Part shown: one piece after another, positions 13,601 through 19,735 of the stretch
Layout: each line of letters starts with the position of its first letter
How positions within the stretch are numbered: the first letter of the stretch is position 1
Origin: JBFMAP01 sp964632135
GTDB taxonomy: Archaea; Micrarchaeota; Micrarchaeia; Burarchaeales; JBFMAP01
Direction: 5' to 3'
Assembly (NCBI GenBank): GCA_964632135.1
Contig: CAZWEI010000019.1
Coordinates: 1-19,735 of the forward strand
DNA length: 19,735 nt
The notes under the pieces: model-generated
The model's input: only the letters and a program-made list of their open reading frames with translations
Database searches by the model: none
Told to the model about the DNA's origin: nothing
Position numbers and translations under genes: made by a program

Positions 13601-16600
13601 GCGCGAGCGCGAACGAGCCGTTGAGGGACGTAGTGTTGGCGTAGAAGGTCAGGGAGTCTACGCTATTTTCAACATCCGTGAGCCTGGTCCAAACGCTGTT
13701 GCAATACCTGCCCGTGAGGTTGGAGCAATAGAAGAGGTTTAGCAGATAGTAACTTGCGGACACGTCGCTGTAGTTCACGACGACCCTGCCCCTCGTGTAT
13801 GACGTGTTCGTTATGACAAGTATCGCTTTTACTGCCAGCTCCGAGCCTGATATCGTTATGTAGTTCCCAGGGGCGAACCTGAACAGGTCAAGGCGGCCCA
13901 GCGAGTTCGTTGAGGAGTTTATGTCTGTGTTGTAGTAATAGAGCGTGTAGTTCGTCAGAGCCGGGGTCAGCAGGACCATATCGTATTTTCTCTTGTGGAG
14001 GACCAGGTAGTAGTAACCGCTTGAATCGGTCGCGTTTGTAGCCAGCAGCGTGCTGTTTCCCGGTCTGTAGAACCTGAACGTCACGTTCAATGGCAAGGGG
14101 GGAATGCTGAGGTCAAGCATGTATCCTGAAATTATCTGGTTCTCGTAAACCTCGAAGTAATAGGTGGATGCGTTTCTGTTGCCTGACGAGTCGCTCGCGT
14201 TTATAAGGCAGGTGTAGTCCCCTGTCTCGCTGAGGTTCGTTGGGCTGAGCGTGTTTGTCACGTTGGTGGAGTTCGTGGAGAAACTGTAGACGTTTGCGAA
14301 CGCGACCGCGCCGGACGGCTTGAGTATTGTGAGGTTCACCTGGCTTATCTGGACGTTGTCCGTTACGTTGAACTCGACGGTGCCGCTCTGCCCGAGCGGA
14401 ACCTGCGGGAGCATTGTCTGCGGTATCTGGGGCGCGGTTATGTCCTTGTACCAGATGGAGTTCGAGGAGTTTGCAGAAACGACGAGCTCCTGCGTGGTGT
14501 AGTTCGCGGTGAGGTTGACCGCGTGCCAGGCGCCGTCGCTCACAGAGGGCGCGGTGCAGTTTATGCTCCACCGAGTGTTGCCTGAGTCGTACGCGTAATT
14601 GGAGATGATGCAGTTCGTCGAGTCTATGCGCGCGGTGAATGCCACGTTCTCGGTTATCGGCTGGCCCTGCAACTCAAGCGTGGCGTTTATGTTGAGCGTG
14701 TCCCCGACGGTCACGTTTACCGTTGGCGTGCCGACAGTCGGCGCGACGATTGTCAGCGTGATGACGTGCGCATTGAGCGTAACGTTCACCACCTGGTCTG
14801 CGGAAGGCGTCCCGTTGCTGATAGTTAAGGTGCCGTTATACATCGCGTTCTGGTATGGCGTGTTGTAGGTCAGGTTGATGGACACGCTCTGCTGCTGCGG
14901 GAGGTAGGTGTTGTTAAGGGTCGTGACATTCACCCAGTCCGTGATGTTGCCAGCGAGCGTGAAATTGAAGTACATCGGCTTGTTCCCGAGGTTTTGGAGC
15001 AGAAGGCTGCTGTATGTTCCGTAATCGCCTCCGGCGCGCGAGAGGTTCACGTTTCTCGAAGACGTGTTCCAAGTGAAGTTCGCGGGTATGGTGACCGTAA
15101 CCGGGAAGGTGCTGCCTGTCGCACTGACGGTAAAGGTGTAAGTGGAGGAAGACTCGTCGGCCGGCACGCTTATCGTCATCAGGATTAGTTGCGATGAGGC
15201 CGCTGGCAGGCTCGTTATGGTGGTCTGGTTGAACGACACGTGCAGGGAGCACACGCTTCCGCCATGCGAGCATGTGCTGCCGCCTGTGCACTCGATTATC
15301 ACGTTGCTTGCCTCGGCGTTGCCTGTGTTGTTCACCCTGAAGGTGCTCGCGTTGCTCGTGCCTGCCAATATGGTGTACGCGCTACTGTACTCGCTTAAAT
15401 TTATCTGCGAGTTGGACGACACGGTTACGGTTATGAGCGAGGACGTGTTTTCCGCAGGGGCGTTGTTCGCCTGCCTCCACACGACCTTGGAGCCGACCGA
15501 GTAGGGGCCAGGGGCAGTCCCGTTCGGAACTGTTATGTTCAGCACGCCGTTGCGCGTGGAATTGGGCGGGATGTCCCCGAGCGTCTGCGGAGCCGAGTAG
15601 AACCACCCTGAAGGAAGCGATGAGTAGGTTATGTTCGCCGCGTACGCGAACGCGCTTCCTGCAGTGTTGTTCGCGGTCACGTTTATCCCGAACGTCTTGT
15701 TGTCGTACTGCGTAATTCCGGTAATCGTTATGCTGGTGAAGTTGTTTGTTACTGCCACTGCGGTGGAGGCTATCGCCGTGAAGTTCGTTGTCGCGTTGCC
15801 CTCCTTTGGGGGTACGCCGGTGTCGTTCGCGTATATGGTTACGTTGTAGAAGCCTGCCTGATTGGGCGTGTAGGAGCAACTGAAATAATTCCCGCTTGCG
15901 CACGGGCTGGTTGCGCAGGTCGCGTTTGCAATGGCGCCTGTCGGCGAGTAATAGCAGTATATGCTGGTGTTCTTGAGTTGTGACTGGTCGTCGGTAATCT
16001 TGAAGGTCACGTTTATCTGCGAATTGACGTCAACAGTGTCGTTTTGCGGGTAATTCAGCGGATTGAGGGACTGGCGCGTTATGTCCGTTATGCTCGGCGG
16101 CTGGTCGGATATGTTCAGGCGCATGTATGTCGTGTTGGAGGTGGGCGTTCCGGACGCGTTTGAGACGGTTATCGTCAGGTTGAAAAGGTTGCTGAAACTG
16201 TAGCCGCCCTTGTAGGACACGTTGAAGTGGTTTGAGGACTGCTTCGGCACGACCACCCACGTCGGGTTGGAACTGTTCCATGGCGGGTCGAAGTCGAGAA
16301 GGTCTCCGCTGTAGGCTATGGTGAAGTTGAGGTCTCCGTTGCCTGTGTTGGCTATCGTGACGTTGCCTATGATGCCCGCTACCAGAAGACCTGACTGTTT
16401 CGTCTGGTCTGCTGGGTACATCGTCCAGGTGCCGTTGTAAGGAACCGTGACTGTGAGGTTTATCTGCTTCTCGCCTGCGTTTGCGGTGGTCACGTTGAAG
16501 TAGCCCGTGTAAGCGCCTGCAGTCGTGCCTGCGGGTACTGACACGTTTATGTATAGGTATGCGTAGGAGCCGCTTGTGATTTGCCCAATTGATGTCGGGG

Positions 16601-19600
16601 AGTAGTTCAACCACGAGGCGTTGAGCGTCTGGTTCACGTAAACTATGTTTATGGTTGTCACCGCATCGTTGCCAGTTGAGTTCAGCGTCGTGTTCGTGGC
16701 GCCCATCGCCCCCTGATCGACGGTCATGGCGACGTTCGTTACGTTAAGTTGCGGGGTGCTCGCGATTGTCACGAGTTGCGATATCTGCACGGACGTGTTC
16801 GCGGTGAGGTTGTTGTTCGTGTAGTTGGTCCGGTAGTAGATGTAATAGTCACCGGGCTCGGTGCTTCCCAGGATGGAAATGTTGAGCGTCGCAGTGCAGT
16901 TGTTGCCTGATAACAACTCGCCGCAGGAATAGGACATGTTTTGCGCTGAGAATCTCAGCGAATTTGAAAATGCGGATATGTATGGAGTTGTGTTGTGCGA
17001 CGTAGTGGAGCCGGTGTTGTTTACGGTAACGTTTTGCAGGAAATAATATGTGTCGACGCCCAAATCGGTAATGACCTTTGTTGCCACAGGATTGAGGACG
17101 AGATAGAAGGTCGCGGGAATCGTCGTGATGTTCATCTGCGTCGTGTTCGTACTGTCCGCGTTGTCTGTTGCGTATACAGTTATCGTGTAGTTTGCCTGCG
17201 AACCCGGCGACGTGAGCGAGCAGTTGTATATCGAGCCTGAGACAAGGACTCCGTTCGTATTCACGCTGTTCAGCTCGCAGGTCACGTTTTTGATTCCTAT
17301 GCCCCCGTCGCTCGTTGCGTTCACAGAAACGTTGAACGGGGTGCTCGCCGCGATGTAGTTGTGCTGGTTTATCACGCTCCAGTTAGTTATTGAAACATTT
17401 GGAGCCATTGTGCTTACTACGAAATACGTGGTGTTGGAATAATTCAGCGCATTCTTGGTCGCGTTCACGTAGAGCGAGTAATTGCCGCCTGCGGAAACAT
17501 TCACTGCCCAGGTGTAGTTGTAACGACCTGCGCCTGGCTCGCTCAGCGTGAAAGTGTAAACAAGGCAGGCGGACGGGCTTGGATAGGTTGATACGCAGGC
17601 GCTTATGGCGTCAGCGCTTGAGAAGTTCCCGAACCCGTCGGTTACATTCGCCGAAAAGTTCATTTGCGTGCCGTTGGTATATCCTGTTTTGTTTGTGTTT
17701 ATCGGAAGGTAGAGGGCGTATATTGATTTGTTTGCCGAGTTGCCTGTGTTGTTTGAGGTGTCGTTCGCCATCACGGTGATGTTGTACCTGCCAAGTTGGG
17801 TGAGGTTGTAGGATGCGTTGTAGGTGCCGTTGAGGGAGGTGCCGCTCAGGAGGCTCATCGTGAGGTTTACGATGTTGTCGCCTGTGCGGTTGTAGATGAT
17901 GGCCCATACGATTGTGACGCCGATGTTGTCAGAGACGTTTGCCAGTATGGTTGAGTTCGTGTTCACCCAGGTGTCGTTTGCAACCGGCGTCTGTATTGTC
18001 GGGGCGGAGAGGTCCTGGAGAGTGAATGAGGTCGTGTTTGAGTGCGGGATGCCGTTTATAGACGCGTTGGCGTACGCGTAGTAGGTGCCTGGGGGATGCG
18101 TTGAGTTCGTCGTCCAGTTTGAGTAGTACTGGCCTGTTGAGATTTGATATGTTGTGAGGTTGAGGAAGTTGCAGGCTGAGGCAGGGGTGGAGTTTGAGAT
18201 GCAGAACCAGGGAGTGGAGGAGGAGTTTGCGAAATAGGATGATGCGGTTGAGAAGTCCGTGATGTTGAGGGTGACGTTCACCGTCTGGCCTTGAGAGTAG
18301 ATGGATTGGTTTGTTGTCAGCGGAGGATAGAGGGCGTAGATTGATTTGTTGATTGATGCGCCTGTGTTGTTCGAGGTGTCGTTTGCCATCACGGTGATGT
18401 TGTACCTGCCAAGTTGGGTGAGGTTGTAGGATGCGTTGTAGGTGCCGTTGAGGGAGGTGCCGCTCAGGAGGCTCATCGTGAGGTTTACGATGTTGTCGCC
18501 TGTGCGGTTGTAGATGATGGCCCATACGATTGTGACGCCGATGTTGTCAGAGACGTTTGCCAGTATGGTTGAGTTCGTGTTCACCCAGGTGTCGTTTGCA
18601 ACCGGCGTCTGTATTGTCGGGGCGGAGAGGTCCTGGAGAGTGAATGAGGTCGTGTTTGAGTGCGGGATGCCGTTTATAGACGCGTTGGCGTACGCGTAGT
18701 AGGTGCCTGGGGGATGCGTTGAGTTCGTCGTCCAGTTTGAGTAGTACTGGCCTGTTGAGATTTGATATGTTGTGAGGTTGAGGAAGTTGCAGGCTGAGGC
18801 AGGGGTGGAGTTTGAGATGCAGAACCAGGGAGTTGTTGTTGAGTTTGCGAAATAGGAGGATGCGGTTGAGAAGTCAGTGATGTTGAGGGTGACGTTCACG
18901 TTCTGTCCTTGCGAATAGGTGGATTGGTTTGTGCGCAGATAGGGCTGGAGTGCGTATATCGAAACATTTGAGGAGAAGACGATGTTGTTCGAGGTGTCGT
19001 TTGCGCGGATGCTTATGTTGTATTGCCCCAGCGCGGTCAGGTTGTATGTGGAGTTCCAGGTTCCGTTGCTCTGCTGCCCTGAAAGGAGCGAGAGGGTGAC
19101 GGTGTCCATCCCGCCCCCGGGTTTGTACACCCACGCCTGCATTATTGAGATGTTCACGTTGTCTGACGCGTTCGCGTATATGATCGTGTTCGTGTTCACC
19201 CAGGTGTCGTTTGCCGCCGCGGTGCTGACAACAGGGAAGGTCGTGTCGTACACATAGAAGGCGGTGTACACGGTGTCGTTCAGGTTCCCGAGCGTGTCGT
19301 TTGCGAAAATCGTCACCGTGTATGTGCCGTTCAGCGAGGGTGTGAACGTATTGTTCGTGTAATTGCCATCTGCGGCAAGCGTGAGGTTCACCCTTTCGTA
19401 GCCGTTGTACCAGGAGATGTTCGCCCAGACCTTGTCAACCGCCGTGTTGTCGGTTACCGTCACGTTTATAACGAGCGGGGACGAGGTGTTTCTCGGGGAG
19501 TTCACGACGAGTTGCGTGACGTTCGGCGGGACGGTCTCGTACAGCGAGAGCCAGAGTATTACGTTGTCCGTGAAGTTGTACGAGGTCGTGTTCTCGGAAT

Positions 19601-19735
19601 AGCCTGGTTTGGTCGCGTTCACGGTGTGGTTGTTGAGCGTGATGTTGTTCCGCGCAGTGCTGCTCACGTTCATTATCATCTCGCTTATCTGCGTGGCGTT
19701 CGTGTCATAGGACCACTTTAACGAGCCGTCCGTTA
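9582..19735 (-). CDS. Giant surface protein fused to a HerA-type ATPase; 5' end outside window
   Basis: More than 3,380 residues. The frame stays open past the ATG at 19679 to the window edge (18 more codons, with NATQIS before it), so the true start lies outside. Residues here are counted from that ATG. The ectodomain (1 to about 2970) is a chain of Ig-like and NEW3-like modules, extremely rich in N-x-S/T sequons (11 in the first 100 residues), with two cysteine clusters near 2030-2054 and 2651-2671. A poly-Thr/Gly linker (about 2672-2695), a coiled coil (about 2699-2744) and a last NEW3-like region follow. One membrane helix (2971-2993) precedes RRREEDKKRR, placing the C-terminus inside. 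Residues 3010-3365 are a HerA/FtsK-superfamily ATPase: Walker A GATGSGKT (3050-3057), Walker B LLLVYDE (Asp3179, Glu3180), sensor Gln3217 in LILISQ, and ERAAREFRKWG as arginine-finger candidate. Likely a surface fibre driven or anchored by a cytoplasmic motor; function is inferred. Confidence 0.96.
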   Translation of the reverse strand, partial: TDGSLKWSYDTNATQISEMIMNVSSTARNNITLNNHTVNATKPGYSENTTSYNFTDNVILWLSLYETVPPNVTQLVVNSPRNTSSPLVINVTVTDNTAVDKVWANISWYNGYERVNLTLAADGNYTNNTFTPSLNGTYTVTIFANDTLGNLNDTVYTAFYVYDTTFPVVSTAAANDTWVNTNTIIYANASDNVNISIMQAWVYKPGGGMDTVTLSLLSGQQSNGTWNSTYNLTALGQYNISIRANDTSNNIVFSSNVSIYALQPYLRTNQSTYSQGQNVNVTLNITDFSTASSYFANSTTTPWFCISNSTPASACNFLNLTTYQISTGQYYSNWTTNSTHPPGTYYAYANASINGIPHSNTTSFTLQDLSAPTIQTPVANDTWVNTNSTILANVSDNIGVTIVWAIIYNRTGDNIVNLTMSLLSGTSLNGTYNASYNLTQLGRYNITVMANDTSNNTGASINKSIYALYPPLTTNQSIYSQGQTVNVTLNITDFSTASSYFANSSSTPWFCISNSTPASACNFLNLTTYQISTGQYYSNWTTNSTHPPGTYYAYANASINGIPHSNTTSFTLQDLSAPTIQTPVANDTWVNTNSTILANVSDNIGVTIVWAIIYNRTGDNIVNLTMSLLSGTSLNGTYNASYNLTQLGRYNITVMANDTSNNTGNSANKSIYALYLPINTNKTGYTNGTQMNFSANVTDGFGNFSSADAISACVSTYPSPSACLVYTFTLSEPGAGRYNYTWAVNVSAGGNYSLYVNATKNALNYSNTTYFVVSTMAPNVSITNWSVINQHNYIAASTPFNVSVNATSDGGIGIKNVTCELNSVNTNGVLVSGSIYNCSLTSPGSQANYTITVYATDNADSTNTTQMNITTIPATFYLVLNPVATKVITDLGVDTYYFLQNVTVNNTGSTTSHNTTPYISAFSNSLRFSAQNMSYSCGELLSGNNCTATLNISILGSTEPGDYYIYYRTNYTNNNLTANTSVQISQLVTIASTPQLNVTNVAMTVDQGAMGATNTTLNSTGNDAVTTINIVYVNQTLNASWLNYSPTSIGQITSGSYAYLYINVSVPAGTTAGAYTGYFNVTTANAGEKQINLTVTVPYNGTWTMYPADQTKQSGLLVAGIIGNVTIANTGNGDLNFTIAYSGDLLDFDPPWNSSNPTWVVVPKQSSNHFNVSYKGGYSFSNLFNLTITVSNASGTPTSNTTYMRLNISDQPPSITDITRQSLNPLNYPQNDTVDVNSQINVTFKITDDQSQLKNTSIYCYYSPTGAIANATCATSPCASGNYFSCSYTPNQAGFYNVTIYANDTGVPPKEGNATTNFTAIASTAVAVTNNFTSITITGITQYDNKTFGINVTANNTAGSAFAYAANITYSSLPSGWFYSAPQTLGDIPPNSTRNGVLNITVPNGTAPGPYSVGSKVVWRQANNAPAENTSSLITVTVSSNSQINLSEYSSAYTILAGTSNASTFRVNNTGNAEASNVIIECTGGSTCSHGGSVCSLHVSFNQTTITSLPAASSQLILMTISVPADESSSTYTFTVSATGSTFPVTVTIPANFTWNTSSRNVNLSRAGGDYGTYSSLLLQNLGNKPMYFNFTLAGNITDWVNVTTLNNTYLPQQQSVSINLTYNTPYQNAMYNGTLTISNGTPSADQVVNVTLNAHVITLTIVAPTVGTPTVNVTVGDTLNINATLELQGQPITENVAFTARIDSTNCIISNYAYDSGNTRWSINCTAPSVSDGAWHAVNLTANYTTQELVVSANSSNSIWYKDITAPQIPQTMLPQVPLGQSGTVEFNVTDNVQISQVNLTILKPSGAVAFANVYSFSTNSTNVTNTLSPTNLSETGDYTCLINASDSSGNRNASTYYFEVYENQIISGYMLDLSIPPLPLNVTFRFYRPGNSTLLATNATDSSGYYYLVLHKRKYDMVLLTPALTNYTLYYYNTDINSSTNSLGRLDLFRFAPGNYITISGSELAVKAILVITNTSYTRGRVVVNYSDVSASYYLLNLFYCSNLTGRYCNSVWTRLTDVENSVDSLTFYANTTSLNGSFALAQGACGDTFCRSDLGENCNTCYQDCQSSCPGVIDINDSSQAIGARQNSTNSTAFTITSVSTGPVNTITFSCSTGCGDFGFNFTPSSVNTLPPGSSMPISLVVTVPAGKAPGTYQATIQAAGTGTADTMTLNLTVPMETGWSRSPDNFSTGIGTGVTDSLGAISIYNQGNIPLNFTLAISGNVSALISLNASSVVAQGVSYGYVLITYNSTNLIGNYQGNVSITDNVSLTQQNTSVNITIYNFTINITGPNATSPQTDITEGSTISVNSSAYIGDTPLTENVTWRVYVGTGEVECVVTASAYTAAWGLWNFNCSAPYVATLNNSLKVRGNYTTYRAIATQTVPGALIYRDILGPHLIVNATDNSTGSTSYITINATDASSAVYNATATVTMPNGTTQTINLTNTTNDIFYGNFSNTTDIGEYTLSVTANDTYGNVNTSSSTFNVYITVYFYGTLADADSAAVSANFSFKRQTSGALAASGGTNSSGGYNVSINTTGLFRINASVFNSSVYFAGANISTNISNPFQFDNIPIASIGSGGVRLKGIGITVSALNYTSASLTINYSGTSYAVEDNIGIYLCSNWTFANRTCTSTWTRQSGTVKNTTNHIISLSLSSFSNSSAYAAAEYICGNGVCESTYGEANSNCPTDCTTTTTTTIISSGGTTTVISGGGGGSDTGALNALSEKLQALSGEMDFLKQQNEYLRQQLNTSLERQLAIQHQLNKSSGGLQTSTQSFYLELYPGESTTSNTYVKNTLNDTTPISIESSGNTKEFISFRDELLLLNPGEEGEFRIDIHIPPSTKPGVYSGQMAISNGVDILLVPTTIRVLSTKEALIDIKLQPVSDTVSPGGVLRAETILYNLGESKNVAVQLKIRLVDPNNEQTLQELPTDTIIVSTTVNTIKSLQIPKDAKEGWYILKATGYYTSALNRSGEANALAYVRIERSLLDLQILGIPLWFILISSMFVGGASGFYMYRRREEDKKRRYLEKIDFTKLPPPGEMSGFLGKVAETEIRAFAPLPKLTMHTLIAGATGSGKTVAAQVLAEEALEKNVAVIVFDPTAQWTGFLRPNKNRDMLAIYKQFNMKPTEARPFEGNLYVVKDPNEIVDVRKFMKPGEITVFCLNNLVPQQIEVFTANTIKQVFAAHLEEYPQLRLLLVYDEVHRLLPKFGGTGIGFVQIERAAREFRKWGLGLILISQVLSDFVGEIKANIGTEIQMRTKYEVDLERIKFKFGEDTLKSVVRASIGTGMMQNSEYNNGAPYFVTFRPLLHSVVRLSDTEISQYEEYNRKIDALMLRVEAIKARNLDVFDIELELGLARSKVKKGAFNIVDIYMESLVQKIEKLEKG
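10701..10769 (-). other. Single transmembrane helix between ectodomain and ATPase
   Basis: ILGIPLWFILISSMFVGGAS followed by GFYMYRRREEDKKRR. The positive cluster on the C-terminal side predicts an N-out, C-in orientation. Confidence 0.85.
11667..13515 (-). repeat. Ectodomain super-module, copy 2 (about 616 residues)
   Basis: Order: two NEW3-like domains, an Ig-like domain with a conserved W-x-x-NC-x-AP segment, another Ig-like domain, a carboxypeptidase-regulatory-like domain ending in ...C...WTR, and a cysteine motif CGNGVCESTYGEANSNCPTDC-like (11667-11729). The same order and similar length occur in the next copy, indicating an old internal duplication. Confidence 0.65.
13518..15420 (-). 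repeat. Ectodomain super-module, copy 1 (about 635 residues)
   Basis: Same domain order as copy 2. Shared landmarks are W-x-x-NC-x-AP, a Y(K/R)DI-x-x-P junction, a regulatory-like beta domain with SSGYYYLVL (SSGGYNVSI in copy 2), C-x-S-x-WTR, and a closing cysteine cluster CGDTFC...CNTCYQDC (13518-13592). Sequence has diverged well beyond the 618-base repeats. Confidence 0.65.
17700..18317 (-). repeat. 618-base tandem repeat, copy 2
   Basis: Nearly identical to the adjacent copy at an offset of 618 bases (206 residues, in frame). A central stretch of about 430 bases (roughly 17770-18210) shows no differences that I could find by reading. Differences cluster at both ends. Confidence 0.9.
18318..18935 (-). 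repeat. 618-base tandem repeat, copy 1
   Basis: Partner of the copy at 17700. It encodes an Ig-like pair with PTIQTPVANDTWVNTNSTIL and the SSYFAN...PWFCISNSTPASACNF segment. A third, more diverged relative continues at about 18940-19230. Confidence 0.9.

Noticed and set aside
17700..18935. CRISPR-like array or insertion sequence
   Set aside because: The repeats are 618 bases, adjacent, in frame and protein-coding; there are no short spaced repeats, terminal inverted repeats or transposase.

Overview
The window is archaeal. It carries archaeal-type S-adenosylmethionine synthetase, FEN1, the KH/beta-lactamase/beta-CASP termination factor aCPSF1 (FttA) and a proteasome beta subunit whose Thr, Asp and Lys active-site residues fall at canonical positions. 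Promoters look archaeal too: TATA-like boxes about 25 bases ahead of leaderless starts, or GGTG-type ribosome binding sites. Small intergenic gaps, moderately high G+C and a giant sequon-rich surface protein joined to a HerA-type ATPase would suit a DPANN lineage such as Micrarchaeota or Diapherotrites. That placement is a guess from style, not from any comparison.

Bases 1-1800 are housekeeping: the 3' part of fen1 (plus strand), then the SAM synthetase gene on the minus strand. Bases 1977-4619 hold three plus-strand genes I do not recognise, each with its own TATA-like box. The middle one has features that recall an ADP-ribosyltransferase fold. A divergent promoter region with two tandem palindromes separates them from the SAM synthetase gene. 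Bases 4827-7470 hold aCPSF1 and psmB on the minus strand, a known archaeal gene pairing.

Bases 7640-8820 are a small accessory patch. It contains a ParD/RelE-type toxin-antitoxin pair (minus strand), a perfect 20-base palindrome next to a TATA-like box, one or two small plus-strand ORFs, and a non-coding stretch with two mutually exclusive hairpins, a third long hairpin and a T-rich tract.

Bases 8823-19735 hold a two-gene minus-strand operon. The first gene encodes more than 3,380 residues and runs off the right edge, so its N-terminus is missing. Its product has a huge N-glycosylation-rich ectodomain of Ig-like and NEW3-like modules, a coiled coil, one transmembrane helix, and a cytoplasmic HerA/FtsK-superfamily ATPase on the same chain. 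The second gene starts directly after the first stop codon and encodes a membrane-anchored protein with cysteines spaced in a strict 26-residue period. Together they look like a cell-surface machine in which an intracellular motor is wired to a very long extracellular fibre. This is the most unusual system in the window.
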